A stretch of 64,000 nucleotides of DNA from Hyalella azteca (Eukaryota; Arthropoda; Malacostraca; Amphipoda; Hyalellidae). Location: positions 1-64,000 of the forward strand of contig NW_025941450.1 in the NCBI RefSeq assembly GCF_000764305.2. The letters are read 5' to 3'. How positions within the stretch are numbered: the first letter of the stretch is position 1; every line of letters starts with the position of its first letter. The translations under genes and the position numbers were made by a program. Under the pieces are notes generated by a model, which saw only the letters and a list, made by a program, of their open reading frames with translations, was not told the origin of the DNA and searched no databases. Positions 30,908 to 44,524 of this stretch are shown here, in pieces.

Positions 30908-33356
30908 TGATGGCTGCGGCTAAGAGGTAAAACAGACCAATAATGTCGCTTTACACTGAATATATTTACGAACTCTTGCATGCAAAAGGCTTGAAAAAAA
31001 TGTTCAAGAATGTTTATTTTATATATACGAGCACTCGCACTAACTTTTATTAAAAAAAAATACTCGCACTAACTTTTATTTAAAAAAGCAAGAGTTTTGT
31101 TAAACTCGTACTTCTAGAGCATAATTTCCGAGATGATAGTTGATGTTTAGCGTAAACGTACAAATCACTAGTGTTCAAAAATTCTATCATAAATTATGAT
31201 TTATTGAATTTATTTTACAACGGTTCGGACGATTTCATACAGAGATATGCATTTTTGACGGCAACGTTTACAAGGAAATCACTAATTTATTCAAATTCAC
31301 CTGGATGATTTGAAAATATTTTTCGTTCGCTGGATTGATGAAGGGGATGATGCGATGAAGAAAAATTAAATAAATTATATTAAAGTAATAACAACTGTAA
31401 CAAAATATTCATATAATATCATTTGAGGGCCACAACTAATTTGGGCGAACGTGCGTATGCTCAATAATTCAATAATTGAACATTGAAGTGGAGATGAAAG
31501 TGTTATGTTCTGGTAAAGAAAACTAGATTACCATTAATATACCTAAGATGTTTCATTATATTCAAGTCAAGAATATTCCATTATAAAAATTATTATAATG
31601 AAAATTCGGCACATTAGAATTAAATTTTTTACACTGAACTTTCATAAATAGCAATGAGTGTGCAGTAATGAATGAATGATCGAATGCACAAGTTCTCTTT
31701 GTGAAAATACGCTTTATTTTATCAGTCAACTTCACTTCGAAATTAATATTTATCAACTGTTGTAATAATTTTCATCTTATTTATTAACTGTTGTATTAAT
31801 TTTTGTCTCTTTTGTTAACTGTTGTACTTATTTTTATCTTATTTATTAACTGTTGAGGCCGCTAAATTGACAATTGGGTCCGACGTTTGATATCTCCAGT
31901 GACGTCAATCTTGCTGGCGACAGCCAAATGCACGTTGCATTTGTTAGTGGCTCCTGAACATACGAATTCATACTTCATTTGAACTGTCAAGGTTATCAGT
32001 TCATCCGATGATTCGGAAAGAGCCTAGTTTTTATTTTCATACCCGATATCTATTTTTCGCTGATTTTACACAACTACCAAGGAATTTTATTATTATGGAA
32101 TAGCGCTCAAACCTGTTCAACTCGTAATGTTTGATTTTCTTTCAGAAACGTTACGAACTTTAATTAAACCTTACAACATTAATAAATAAACTTTCTAAAT
32201 CGCATCATCTTTCGACCATCGCTCAAAGAAACCCACGGTTTCTTTGTATTAACTACCAGATTTTTTGACCGCCTCCTAAGCCAGCTTGGCCTTGGTTGCT
32301 CAGGCGGTAGCCATGATACCGTTCTGACAAAAAACTGACAGCTGAAGAAAGGAGCCAGCTTTTTCCCTGAGACAACATGTTATTTAATATAATATACTAT
32401 GTACGGGAAATATATAGTCGTTTAAGTGAATTTTTCAAGAGAAATTGTTTCCGAGCAAGTCATGAACTTCAACGAATAAATAGAAGTAAAAAATTAAAGG
32501 ATTACGAGACAAAAAACTTACAAAAACTGATCGTACAAATTCAAAGCTGGGAATGGTACAAGATTTAAGATTTCTGGAAGATTTAAGATTTTTTGTGGTA
32601 GAAAAAAAACGTGTAAAAATATCAGGTTAACATGGGCAGCACTCACAAAAACCGAGGGAAGAAAATATTTTCATATTTTCTAATGAAACATCGTACGCAT
32701 TAATTTTGGGCATTAACAAACCCTAAGGAAATATAAACGGAAAATATTCACAAGTAAAGATCAACACAAATTTTTCGTATCATTTCGCTAATTTTCACAT
32801 TCCTGTCACCTGAAATCTTCGTCTGATGAAACATTTTTCTCACTGTCGGATCGAGGAACTGTTTCCTTGTGTACTGAATACTTTTTCTACAATTGCATGA
32901 ATTATTAAAAACAATATAACAATGGATTTCAATTGTTTAATTGGTAAATTTGTTCAATGCGGTTGTTTGCACACAAAGTATTAATCAATTCAAGTTAAGT
33001 CATGCTATCGAACAAATGCTATCGAACGTCCTGATAAACATTTATGATATGTATGAGATTTTTCTTTTTCGTTGGGAATACTTACATGAATTTGAGTCAA
33101 AAATTATTCCTATACACCAAAAAAAAATCCTTCATAGAGAAGAGGATGAAATATAATGAATGCGAGCCGAAGCAAGAAAGGGAGAGAGGATCGCTTTGGT
33201 GTTCCCCTCTCCTATAACTCGATAAGTGGGTCAAGCTTTCCCTCACGCTCCCCTCACTATTACCCTCACCATCCCTCACCATTGTCCTTGAGTGTACAGT
33301 CACCATCAAAACTACGCCAATGAGCGTCACCACCGACATGCACCTCTTGCCGACAC
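30908..33356. other. no gene recognised
   Basis: AT-rich. Two short copies of TACTCGCACTAACTTTTATT at 31032-31085 and repeated AACTGTTGTA at 31755-31855 are the only structure noticed. Confidence 0.5.
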
Positions 33357-33400
33357 TACACGTAGGGAAATGAGCGAAACTTTGTCCAAATAGCGCTAAC
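33357..33400 (+). mobile_element. MITE family 1, end fragment
   Basis: GGAAATGAGCGAAACTTTGTCC followed by AAATAGCG matches the start of the family; the rest is absent. Confidence 0.55.
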
Positions 33401-33753
33401 ATTTTTCAATATCAATACAGAATAAGAATCAATATACAATAATTCAACACGATCAATCAAGATTAACTGTTGAATATCTGAAGAAATAGTCAAGTCGTTT
33501 GACCTGAAATATATTGCGCCATGAATATTGTGCCGTCTAAACTTAATATTTCCGATCACAAATATCTGACCGCGATAGAAGCAAGGCATTTCTCTTGACT
33601 CAGGCATTTCATTGCGTCGCTTGCATTCATACCGAAAATGTTCAATTACTAGAAATAAAAACTCATGCAAAGACTCATGTCAATATTTATATTCTCAGGA
33701 GCATACTTTTCAAGACGCATTTTATTCTTTGTGTAGCATACGAGGATGAAAAC

Positions 33754-33995
33754 GAAGCTACGTATCGAGGCACGAGGCTACGTATCGAGGCACGAGGCTA
33801 CGTAACGAGGCACGAGGCTACGTATCGGGGCACGAGGCAAAATATCGAGGCACGAGGCTACATATCGAGACAGGAGGCTACATATCGAGACAGGAGGCTA
33901 CATATCGAGGCACGAAGCTACATATCGAGTCACGAGGCTACGTACCGAGGCACGAGGCTACGTACCGAGGCACGAGACTACGTATCGAGGCACGA
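33754..33995. repeat. 20-bp minisatellite GAGGCTACGTATCGAGGCAC
   Basis: About 12 units; variants include CATATCGAGACAG and GTACCGAGG. It produces long artefactual open frames, because the three frames of a 20-bp unit happen to avoid stops. Confidence 0.95.
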
Positions 33996-34154
33996 GACTT
34001 GTCCTGTCACGCCGCATCTGTCATGAAGACAGGACCAGCACGGCGGGGGGGGGAGGGGTATCACCGACGCCCTTTAGGCCTACACAGCGACCGGGCCTAT
34101 CGATTGGGCGGCCGCCCCTCGCGCACGATAGTCCCTACGATCGTGACACTCGTT

Positions 34155-34314
34155 AGGGAGGTACGTGTGAGGGAGGTACGTGTGAGGGAGGCACGTGTGA
34201 GGGAGGCACGTGTGAGGGAGGCACGTGTGAGGGAGGCACGTGTGAGGGAGGCACGTGTGAGGGAGGCACGTGTGAGGGAGGCACGTGTGAGGGAGGTACG
34301 TGTGAGGGAGGCAC
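34155..34314. repeat. 15-bp minisatellite with CACGTG boxes
   Basis: About 10.5 units of GGGAGGCACGTGTGA. Seven consecutive units hold the palindrome CACGTG and three or four hold TACGTG. Confidence 0.95.
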
Positions 34315-36015
34315 CAGTGGATCCGGATAAATACGCGTGTGAGTGAAAGACAACAACATTTGCGCGTGAAAGTCTGCGCAAAAACTTCCTTGATGAGCAA
34401 TTACAATGTGCGGGAGAGTCTGCATTAATTACTACAACAGTAAATTCCGGATGATAAGTTCGTCAACAATTTCTAAACTAGGTCAATTTGTCCAAGGAAT
34501 TTCTACGTTCATTTTTTGGATGTTGATAGAAGTATGGCTATATAAAGAAAGAGTCGAGTTTCTGCTTGAAATGGTCTGCTTAATCACACCTAGTCTGCTC
34601 TACCCGTAAAGCAAATTTGCCCACATTTTTCTGTTTTTTTTTTCAAGTCTTTATTACTTTAATTGCGATTTTTGCTATTCTAATCGGTACATTTCCGTGT
34701 TAGTAAGTAAACAGCTGAACGCACAGTTCACCAAAGTTCCCTTAACTCGCGATGCTTGCCATCAAAATATTCAATCGGGTGCTCATGCCATTTTTTAGAA
34801 GTCCGGTAAATGAAGCAAAAATATTATACGGAAAGACCTGTTGGGTGATGGAAATTTAAGTTATAATGAATGATTGTTTGCTGGTCCCTAGCTCGCCGGT
34901 AAATTTGACAGAATATACTTTTAGAAGAAAACATTATTCTTGACTTTAATAATTCCAAGTAAAAATTTGCAAGAAAATATTCAAGCATCAATCTTTTCAT
35001 TCACTAATGAAAATTCTGAGCACCGTTGCAGCAGTTATCTGCAGCCGGAGGTCAGGGTCTCATAATTTCATTTTCGCCTAGCTTAGCTGGGAGCCTAGCC
35101 CCCTTATTTGCTGAGACCAAACCCGTTATTTTGACGAACGCTCGGGCTTTTTTCTTTTGCCTGATAGTTTTTGTTGCCTATTTTCCTGCTGCCTGTTACG
35201 AATCTCTGATAAGGCAGCAGCACACTTATTATCTCCAAGTGATTCTCTTTAGAAAATATCGACGGATTAGAGACGGCCAAAATATCAGCCTTGGATTAAT
35301 CACCGATAATACGGGATTGTTTTTAATGAATGTTATCAACATGAGCAGCAGATGATCTGCTGTATAATCATCGTGCTTAGAGTCTAGGATCAGCGGCCGA
35401 ATCAGCGGCAGAGATCAGTCCGAATTGCGGCATGACGCTGCAATTCGGCAACCATTTTTTCGGCAATATTTTTTCCGCGTAGCCTGCTTTTCCTCTTCCC
35501 AAATTAAAAGTAATTTTAGGAAAACAAAGATAAGTCAAATTAAATCTTAATCTCGTGTTTAAACTTCTCTGAAAAACGGATAATGTGTTAATGATGCTAG
35601 CTTGTGAGAGGGAAAGAATTTCTACTGATATTCATACTTTACAACCACTTAAACTAAGAACTCGGCCAAGAATTTTTCTTTGATTGCGTCAAAGGCTAAC
35701 ACGAAACAGACGCGCTGTGATCGCGAGAGTTTTGTCAACGCAGCTTCGAACCACTACGTGTCTAAACAAAATACATGCGAGTAAATCGGCAACTTTTTCC
35801 TATGGGAAAAACAAATCCTTGAGCAAAATCCAAAATTGAACTTATCCAATTGATCTCAAAGCACTCGCTGTCGTCTTGAATTGTGAGACTTTATTAACCC
35901 ACTACTTAAGCGTCAACAACTCAATTGATTTTCTTCGTCATGTTGAAGCATTATATTTATATTTTATCAAAACAATTACTAATTTCGAAGGAAATTTTTC
36001 TCGCCAACTTTGTAA
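34315..36015. other. no gene recognised
   Basis: A plus-strand frame of 109 codons at 35026-35355 has a hydrophobic stretch but no family match and no splice or start support; I do not call it. Confidence 0.4.
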
Positions 36016-36167
36016 GGCGTGAACGGCACAATGCGACTCCCCAAACCAGTCCGCGGTAACTGGACGCCTTCATTGCATTTCCTAATTACACGGCTGGGGA
36101 GCGGCCGTTTATATTACGAGGGTGAGCAGAGATATACCGACACCCATCGCCCCACCCTGTGTGAACC

Positions 36168-36515
36168 AACCCAGTGCGAACCCGTCCAGTGTGAACCCGT
36201 CCAGTGTGAACCCGTCCAGTGTGAACCCGTCCAGTGTGAACCCGTCCAGTGTGAACCCGTCCACCAGTGCGAACCCATCTAGTGTGAACCCACTCAGTGT
36301 GAACCCATCTAGTGTGAACCTACCCAGTGTGAACCCACTCAGTGTGAACCCATCCGTCACCCATCCCATCCAGTGTGAACCCATCTAGTGTGAACCCATC
36401 TAGTATGAACCCATCCAGTGTGAACCCATGTAGTGTGAACCCATCTAGTATGAACCCATCCAGTGTGAACACACCCAGTGTGAACCCATCCAGTGTGAAC
36501 CCACCCAGTCCGGTG
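36168..36515. repeat. 15-bp minisatellite CAGTGTGAACCC[G/A]TC
   Basis: About 22 units, near perfect at 36185-36265 and degenerate (CTAGTATGAACCCATC) further right. Confidence 0.95.
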
Positions 36516-36734
36516 TGGTCCACTCCCTCACAACTTCACTCAGAGGACCAAATAACACAGAGGACGCCTTGTGCTGAGATTTAAATTAAAATAAAGAGTT
36601 TAATGCGCTTAATTGAGTCGAGGACTGATATTCATCGCATCATAACATCAAGAGTCAAATTTATATGATGTTAGGATTAATATTTAGGATATTAATAACA
36701 TTATTATTACGACAAGAACCGTTGCTTATTGCAC

Positions 36735-36880
36735 GGGGCCTTACTTTCAAAACTCGCTAAGTGAACGTAAGTACTTACGCTCTATTTTCTTGTCTATGAT
36801 TGGTGGATTTTGCTTGAAAAGCCGTCAATGATTGGCTGATGAACTTACGATCTCTTAACTTTTTTTGAAGTATAGGCCCA
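36735..36880. mobile_element. MITE family 2, copy 2
   Basis: Ends GGGGCCTTACTTTCAAAA and, inverted, TTTTTTGAAGTATAGGCCCA, an imperfect terminal inverted repeat. 146 bp, no coding. Confidence 0.8.
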
Positions 36881-37224
36881 GTACTTCATACCCTTCATTG
36901 AAAAACTTTCATTTACTTAATTATTCAATATGTAACAGTAGTACTTGAAAATTAACTTGAAGAAAGAACATGAAAGCACAGTAACTAATAGATAATTAAA
37001 GTTACCAATGCAAAAACACAAACGTCAATGTAAGTGAGGAATTTATACAAAAGAACTAATTAAGAGTAACTGATAATGATGGATAATGATCGCTGAAATC
37101 GTGAGTTCTTAGCGAGTGAAATAGTGCGTCAAATGACACATAAGTCATCACATTGAGCTTTATCAATGTTTCTTCTTACTTGCTATTATCTCTTCGCATT
37201 TTTCCATCTATCAATTCACAATTT

Positions 37225-37400
37225 ATCCTTTTCTCCTGCGCTCTGTCCTTCTTACACTTGCTTCCTTCTCTCATATCGCAATTCCTCATTCTCTCTCTCT
37301 CATTCTATCTTTCTTCCTCACACTTTCTCACTCTTTCCTTTGCCCGCGCTTTCTCCTTCACTCCCCCTTCACCTACCCCCTCCCCCAGCCCCCGCAATAA
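37225..37400. repeat. polypyrimidine tract
   Basis: Almost pure C/T on the plus strand, ending CCCCCTCCCCCAGCCCCCGC. Confidence 0.85.
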
Positions 37401-39115
37401 TCTCGCCCCAGTTTTTGCATGGCCGGCAATCGATATCATTTTTTTGCCTCGCCTCAAAAACCCGCGCGTCTGATGAAAACTTGAGCCTGTTAAAGTATAG
37501 ACTTTGATGAAAGGTCTCCGTAGGAACTAGTTTATGCAAATATCGTTTGATGTTTGCTCGGGGCGAGGGCGCTGCGACATCTCCAAGGGATGTAAGCCCC
37601 TGAGGGGCTTCCGTTAATTAATTAATAAATAGAGGGATGGGGAATTTCTTGTGCAGTGATCCGACATAACTTTCCGCTACGCCGGACACGGAAATTTGTC
37701 AAGGGAGTTAATGTAATTTTTTTACGTATACGCGAAGCAAGAGATAGTAATTAAAGAGCGTGTAGGATGCATGACGGATGTAGGATGCGTGTCGAGAGTC
37801 CGGACCAATGTTTTAAGCGCGATTTACTCATATCGAAACATTTGGAAACAACATCCAATGTTATTTAAACATAAGCCTGAATGTTGGGATAAGGGATAGA
37901 TATGATCCTGTCTCTGCTCGTCGGCAGGCGCCAGGTATGAAAAATTGGGATTTTTCGTTTCCTTTGATCAGAAAATCTTCTCTCAAGGCAGGTAATTTGA
38001 GGGACTTTACAGACAAGATATTCCGATTAAAAATTCCGGGGCGTGCTGTCGGAGCTCAGTCCAGAGCAGCGAAAAAATGTTAAGATTCAACATACTGAGA
38101 TTCTTTTCAATAATTCAGGTAATACTTAAGGTAATACATTAGGCTTCTAGATTTTATACAATCAATATATTGCACTTTAACCTGACGCATTAATTTTCCA
38201 TGAAGTTGATTGTGCCACCATCTTTTAGTCACGGTACCAAACTGGGAAACTCTCTGCAGTCAACCATGAATGAAACAGCCAGTGAAGCAGGTTTTTTTCC
38301 AGTTTAGCTTCCTCTGAGATATTCAGCTCTTGGATTCTCTGGACCATTAAGTTTTAGATTCTCTGAGTAATTCAGATCTATATTCTCTCCTGCCTTCAGC
38401 TCCAGATTTACCTCGGTATTCTCGAGTATTTCCACATGAGTAATGCGTATATTTTCTCGTGCCTATACCAGCACCGTAAGCGCATGGATGCGTATGGCGT
38501 AAGTGGGCATTGATGGAGCATGCGCATCTTATTATCTACGCTGGCAGCTTAGCCCAGCGTAGCTTAGGATAAATATTTCCTAAAATTTGAGAATATCATT
38601 CTCCAGAATCCCGTTAGCATAAATCCCGTTATGCGCAACCTGTCCACCTCGTTCCCGTCATCGCGAAGCTAACCGTCCACTTGAATCTACATAGTCAACT
38701 TGAATTCTCTTAACACTAATACCTGTCACCTGGGTCCTATCAAACCTAATTCTAATATTAGGTTAATCTTGAGGTATGCTAATTAATTAAAGACCGTTTT
38801 AGAACAACAAATGATGTAAAACGCGTAGGTATGTATCTAATGCTATGAAATTACGATGAAATTTGGGTTCGTATCTAGCTACTATAAGTAACATTTACAA
38901 AATGCTATCATTGCCTATATTTAAAAATCACGCTGGCCTGAATCTTCTTATCAGTTATCTAATTGAAGTAAATTAAGGTTATTCAAAAATTGTCAAAACA
39001 CAAGTAGTTAAGATCACAAAGATCGGAGCCACGACTTGGTGGCTCGAAACGCACAACTAGCCGTGAAAATGTCGAGTCGAAACCTGCTATGTGTTCGGGG
39101 GTGGTTAAGAATCGA
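37401..39115. other. no gene recognised
   Basis: No coding exon or RNA gene supported. Confidence 0.5.
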
Positions 39116-39190
39116 ATAATATTATATTATATTAAATTATATTATATTATATTATATATTATGTTATTTTATATTATATTATAAAATACT
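39116..39190. repeat. ATATT-rich low-complexity run
   Basis: Tandem ATTATATTAT-type units. Confidence 0.9.
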
Positions 39191-39733
39191 ATAATGAATC
39201 CCTGAGAAAAATGAGATAATGAGATTTTTTCAGGAACTTTCTGCCCTAACAGGATTTGATCCGTGAGGGCGTGCTGCAGGAAATTCAAGACGCGGATGCA
39301 CTAGGCAAAGTCCGGCTTTTCTAAGTGTGAATATATGTAACTCAAAATATAAGTTTAGGAAAGCTGTATAGTATATATTATTTTGAATAAGATTAAACAA
39401 TATTTTCCCGAATAGCCGCTGAACATGTCGGTTCAGCAGCCTGGTGTCGTCACAAATATTACTTAAGTAATTTACAAGGATTGCACAACTAAATTAAAAA
39501 TAATTCTTAATCAATTAAAGTATATGAGAATGCAAATTTATATTCCTTTACTTCCATGCCAATTAAAATATCGCTTACAAAATCCCAACACGATGCTTTC
39601 AAAAGATTCTCAAAAATAATTGAAATCAAAAATTAAATCGAGTCATTCTTTCATATTTCCCTTCCGTGCCGCTGTACTCGTTAATGTAAGCAGCATATCT
39701 TGGCCAAACTGGGTCAAAATTCTCACTTAGTCA

Positions 39734-39826
39734 CCCCCGCACCCCCCCCCCGCCCCCAATAAAAAGAAGACCCTCTATATTAAGGGGGGAGCAGAGGGGG
39801 GCTCGTCGCCCCCCATCTGTAATTAC
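39734..39826. repeat. C-rich run and G6/C6 hairpin
   Basis: Poly-C (39734-39758), then GGGGGG-CTCGTCG-CCCCCC with CAGA/TCTG flanks also pairing. Confidence 0.8.
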
Positions 39827-39871
39827 CCCGGCTTGTTTGAAGGCGATATGCAGCGGTGAGAAGCCTGCCTC

Positions 39872-40023
39872 TTACTCAACGAGTGAGATTCTGTCCAAAT
39901 GGCGATGCACTTTTTGCCTTGTGTTAGTCATTCTCGCCAAAAATGACGTATCAGTGCTACGAGCGTCATGTGCATAATATGTGTAACTATTTGGACAATA
40001 TAACCTACTCATTTTCTGAGTGT
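39872..40023 (+). mobile_element. MITE family 1 copy
   Basis: ACGAGTGAGATTCTGTCC, GCGATGCACTTTTTGCC, then TAACTATTTGGACAATATAA and CCTACTCATTTTCTGAGTG. About 152 bp; its centre is shortened. Confidence 0.82.
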
Positions 40024-40394
40024 GGCTGACGTTGCGTGGAAGTTTCCTGCGCGCTGATTGACATAAAATTTAATTAAAAATAATTGATAATTGTTATCTA
40101 ACGTACTTTACTGTAGAAACTTTTTCAAGACTTTCGCGTTCAAGTTAACACTCATGGTCGCTTGAAATTTGTTCCCGAAAAGACCAACCACGGTCCCCGG
40201 TGCGTGTTATAGGCAATGTTACCATGCCTCTGTTAATCACCAATAATCTGACCATTGTTCCATACATGACATCATGCCTACCAAGCCCAAGAATTAATAT
40301 ATGAACATTTAAATGATTCTTTTGACTCGGATAATGCAATTGACGCTCTACACACATTTTTTAAACTTAGATATCAATATCAATCAGAGGGAGA

Positions 40395-40480
40395 TGGGTT
40401 AAGAGGGTTAGAGGTGAGGGGTTAAGAGGGTGAGGGGTTCAGAGGGTCAGGGGCTCATAGGGTGAGGGGTTTAGAGGGTA
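40395..40480. repeat. 16-bp minisatellite GTGAGGGGTTNAGAGG
   Basis: Five units with drift. Confidence 0.85.
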
Positions 40481-43400
40481 GGAGGGACGAGGCGCGTCTT
40501 AGCCCAGCGCTATCTTGCAATCTCACGCGGGAGCGGCGGACGATAACAGAATTAAGCGAGTCAAGAGGAGGTAATTAAGAGTTTAAGGGCAGGAAATAGC
40601 CTCGGGTGTGTTGAGGGTTCAGACATCTTGGCGAACTGTCACAAGCACGGACATTCAAGAGCTGCCCGTGAGACACAGATCGGCTGGTCTGCATCACGCC
40701 TTAGTTTGCCGCGAAGAAATTCTAACTCACGATGATGGCTGAAGGTTATACGAGGGTTACATTTTCTAGTTCAAAAATTTCCACTACATCTCGTGTAAGT
40801 TTTCATCTTTAATCCCGTGTATTCATTTTTAAAAACCGAGCAGAATTGAGCGTCTAATCAATTGAACTAACTTCTATGTTCTGAAATATGCTCTGAAAGG
40901 TGTCAGAACATATTTAAGATATTAAATGAAAAAAATACTATGGATAAATGGAACCGCTATAGCCCTTTTAAATGCAACATCACATAGACAGAAGTGTCGA
41001 GCTTGGTAGTTTCTATCACGTTGAATTAGAGGATTAGATGAGCTAGGCACTAGATCTAGACCTAGATGAACTAGAGAACTGCTGGTATATAGGCTCGGTT
41101 GCAAGGAAAGGCAGGCCTATTCGGGTCTAGCTATATATAGGCCTTCTTTGCATGACAATAGGGAAGGCGACAGCGGAAAGATGCGCCGCTGAGATACGTC
41201 TTGAGCAGATCAGACTCCATGATTTAGGGTTATAGGTGCGGGTGTCGCAGCGAGATCACGATGGCTATCACTCAAGTTTTATCCGGACTCGACAGCGGCG
41301 ATACAAAAAGTGTCAGGCCACGACATATTGGCCGGCCTATGCATTCAGACGTGACCTGTAGTACAATGATATCCGCGAATGTTGTCTTATGGAAGAGAAA
41401 TAAATCTCGGGTATTGAGGATACTTTCGTGTGGATTCAATAACGTACTTCCTCATATTTACAGGAGAGAGAATGGCAACAATAGTTTTTATTTATCGTGA
41501 TCGATTTGTTTTACTTTACTTCAGTTAGACGTGTGAAAAATGAATGAATAAACTTTTTCTATTATTGACACAAGAAAATACAGTTTATTTGTGAAGATGC
41601 CACTAACAATTTTTATGTACACAAGACGATGCGTGATAAGAAAACAAGACAACAAAGGCAAGAAACGACAACCGACGGTTCGTTCTTCACGAGACCGGAA
41701 GTCGTCTTGCAAACTTACGACCCGTCTGAATTTTTCTGTATTGTGTAGTTCTCGAGACATGGGGTGAAGAAGGGGAGTATGTAAACTTTGTAGATCTCGA
41801 CTCGAGACAGAGGTGGGATGCAGGGGTGTGTGAGATACTTGAAAATTGTCGCAACGCAGTGCACATTTTTGATGCGTGTTCCACTCGGCCGCACTCTCTC
41901 TTTCTTTACTAAAATTATTATAATATGGAATTAACATCGAATTGCCCTGTGGTTCGTCCAAAATAGAACTCCTTTGACTATTTAGTAACAAGCTTTTTGT
42001 TTTCTCTCAGTCTATATCAAATTCTGCATGAACCACATTTTACCGCGAATCATCACGCTTATGAGTCGCCTCCTCCGTCCTGGCAAGGCGTCAATATAAT
42101 ATAGGCAGGCCCAGACAAGTTGTGGTGAGATCGCAACATTTAATAATTAATCACTAGCTTTAAAGGTTGATTTACTGAGATCGATGGTTAACATTAAGTG
42201 GTGGTCGCTGGACAAGCAGGAATTTGTGCAATACATTATGAACAGCTATTCACGTTGGATGTCTTGCATCATGAATGGCGCCGAGAGATTCACGACAAAT
42301 TTATGGACGAGTTACTTATGAAAGTTACCACGAAGATAAACGCTTTATGAATACTCGAACTAAAATTAACCGATGCAAAACTAAGTGGAATTTGCACCTG
42401 GATTTTTTTGCCTTACTTGTCAAGCAAATAAAATAAACGATAATACAAACCGTCGACATTTTAATTTATAGAAATAAATGAAATAAATTCGCGAATCACT
42501 TCACTTGAATAATTTGTACACATACAATTGTGGTTGAAAAGAATTAAAAAAGCTTGAAATTTGTTCGAAATTTATCATGAATTGATTGATTGGGTAAGGG
42601 ATAAGTTGATGAACAAACGAATTTACATCGAGAAGCAAATTGAAGAGCAAATTACCGAGTTCACAAAAAAGCTCATCTATTCTGTGTTGTTCCAGAAGAA
42701 GTTCTATGCAAAATAATCCCGGATTTCGAGTACTCAAAGCAAGCAGAGAGGGGAAAGAAGATATGTAAAGAGCGTAAAAGGGGATTTAAGAGTGCGTTTC
42801 ATTTAAAGAGCATGAGAGGGGAGTTGGGAGGGAGTTACATCCCATAGAAAAGGGCCAGCGGGTGCAGCAATATAACGTCGGAAGCAGCTCGTCTCGACGC
42901 AAAAACGATGTGATGTCTACATTGTCGGGGAGAAAGACGCTACGTTATTTATGTAGAGCTTCCCAGTCTCGTCAGGAGGTATGGAGCTGTTATTGTTGGT
43001 ATTCTTAAAATTATTATGAAAAGACTTGAGGCTCAAGCGCTACCACAAACATTAATTCGCAGGCCAACAAAAACATAGAAAACGCAGCGTTCAACGACGC
43101 ACACAAAACACTAAACTTGAACGACGTACAGAAACGTGTCCGTTTACGTCCCATGAATCAATGAAATATTTTGCCGGGCTGCATAACTGAATTTGAAGGC
43201 TCACGTTTCCGATTCTGTGGGAAAACTGGAAGAAAAATTTTATCCTGATTCGGTACAATGTAACTTTTTTCAATGGCATGTGAATTTTCCGCTTACGAAC
43301 AAAACGATCATGCAAATTCTTTGAGCCATAACATTCCTGACATTTCTATCTTCAATGCTAGAAAAAAATCAATAGTCATTTCTTATCTAATGCTGAAAAA

Positions 43401-43770
43401 TACAAAGAAATGCTATTTGTATTTGAATAATTAAAAAATAACACGATCATTTGAAATTCTTCACCAATTCTTGACAACGATTTGTTATGTCAGGAATAAA
43501 AATATACCAACAAAACAGCGGACAAGAATTTTCCAGAGCTGGCGGACGACCGGATGGTCTTTTCTCTCGGTCCGTAAAAGAATTCTTGTAAATTTGTGAC
43601 GTAGATTATGAAACTAAGCGCCGACTTACCGACTTAATGTTCACAATTACAGGCCAGACGAGGACAGCGTGTCTTAAAATTACACATAAGAAGTAAAATA
43701 CGAGACGGTAAAGAGGACGGCATGGGGCACAATTCCTTAAAACCAGATTTTAAAAAGCGGATCAAAAAAT
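40481..43770. other. no gene recognised
   Basis: Longest non-repetitive frame is 156 codons on the minus strand at 41521-41991. It matches nothing I know and has no exon support, so it is left uncalled. Confidence 0.4.
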
Positions 43771-43877
43771 CAGAATGACTATGAAATGCATAGAGGAAGC
43801 TATACAATACTCTTTGTGTTACAATACTTTGAAATAAGTCGTTTGAAGCTTCCTCTATACATTTCATCGTCATTCTG
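43771..43877. repeat. long hairpin, 31-bp arms
   Basis: Arms 43771-43801 and 43847-43877 pair at 29 of 31 positions (CAGAATGACTATGAAATGCA against its inverse); loop 45 bases. Size resembles a microRNA precursor or a tiny foldback element. Confidence 0.8.
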
Positions 43878-44524
43878 CTTCTCGATTTGTAACAATATGG
43901 CGTGAGTTGCACACTGGACAGTTCACACCTCATAGGACCTTTGTGCATAGGCAATAAAGGCCCAAATATAGATTGTACTTTTTTCCATGCATGGGTATAG
44001 TATTATTAACGAGTTTTCAAACATGAAATTCAACAACATGGAGCCCAATAGGAAGTTTTGTTATCCTCCCATGAGGGATTAACAGCGGTCGAGCCGGCGG
44101 TTGTTTATACAGTAGAAGCTATCGAAGCCAACGTGGCGTTCACGCACAGACAAGTTACCCACTGGTATCCGACGTTAAATTGACGTCGATCAAACGTCGT
44201 TTTAACGGTATCCAGTCGTAAAAAACGTTTTTTCAAGGAAATAAAATCGTAACAGAATTTTTTTTAAAAATAGACGGATAATCAACGCCAATTTAACGAA
44301 ATCAACTCGTAATCAACGTTGTTTCAGTCAAGTGCCCGAATGGTAGGGTTACCCTTGATATCCTGTTTTCTTTACGGCGCACAGAAAACGAAATACGATC
44401 TCAAGTTTTCGCCCTCGCGGTGAAAGAAGAGACGACGGATCCCAGATCGCCCGTATCAGCTGTCGCTGGTTTGTGGTGCAACGTGACACTGAAATATTAA
44501 ATTAATGAGACGCCACAGTGTGGC

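Noticed and set aside
34080..34425. Three overlapping minus-strand frames and one plus-strand frame of about 100 codons
   Set aside because: Produced by the 15-bp repeat GGGAGGCACGTGTGA read in different frames.
35026..35355. 109-codon plus-strand frame with a hydrophobic stretch
   Set aside because: No family match or promoter or splice support; insufficient to call a small membrane protein.
36019..36584. Repeat-rich frames on both strands
   Set aside because: Translations of the 15-bp CAGTGTGAACCC repeat.
41521..41991. 156-codon minus-strand frame
   Set aside because: Not repetitive, but no recognised domain, no exon signals and no codon bias; could be chance in a 64-kb window.
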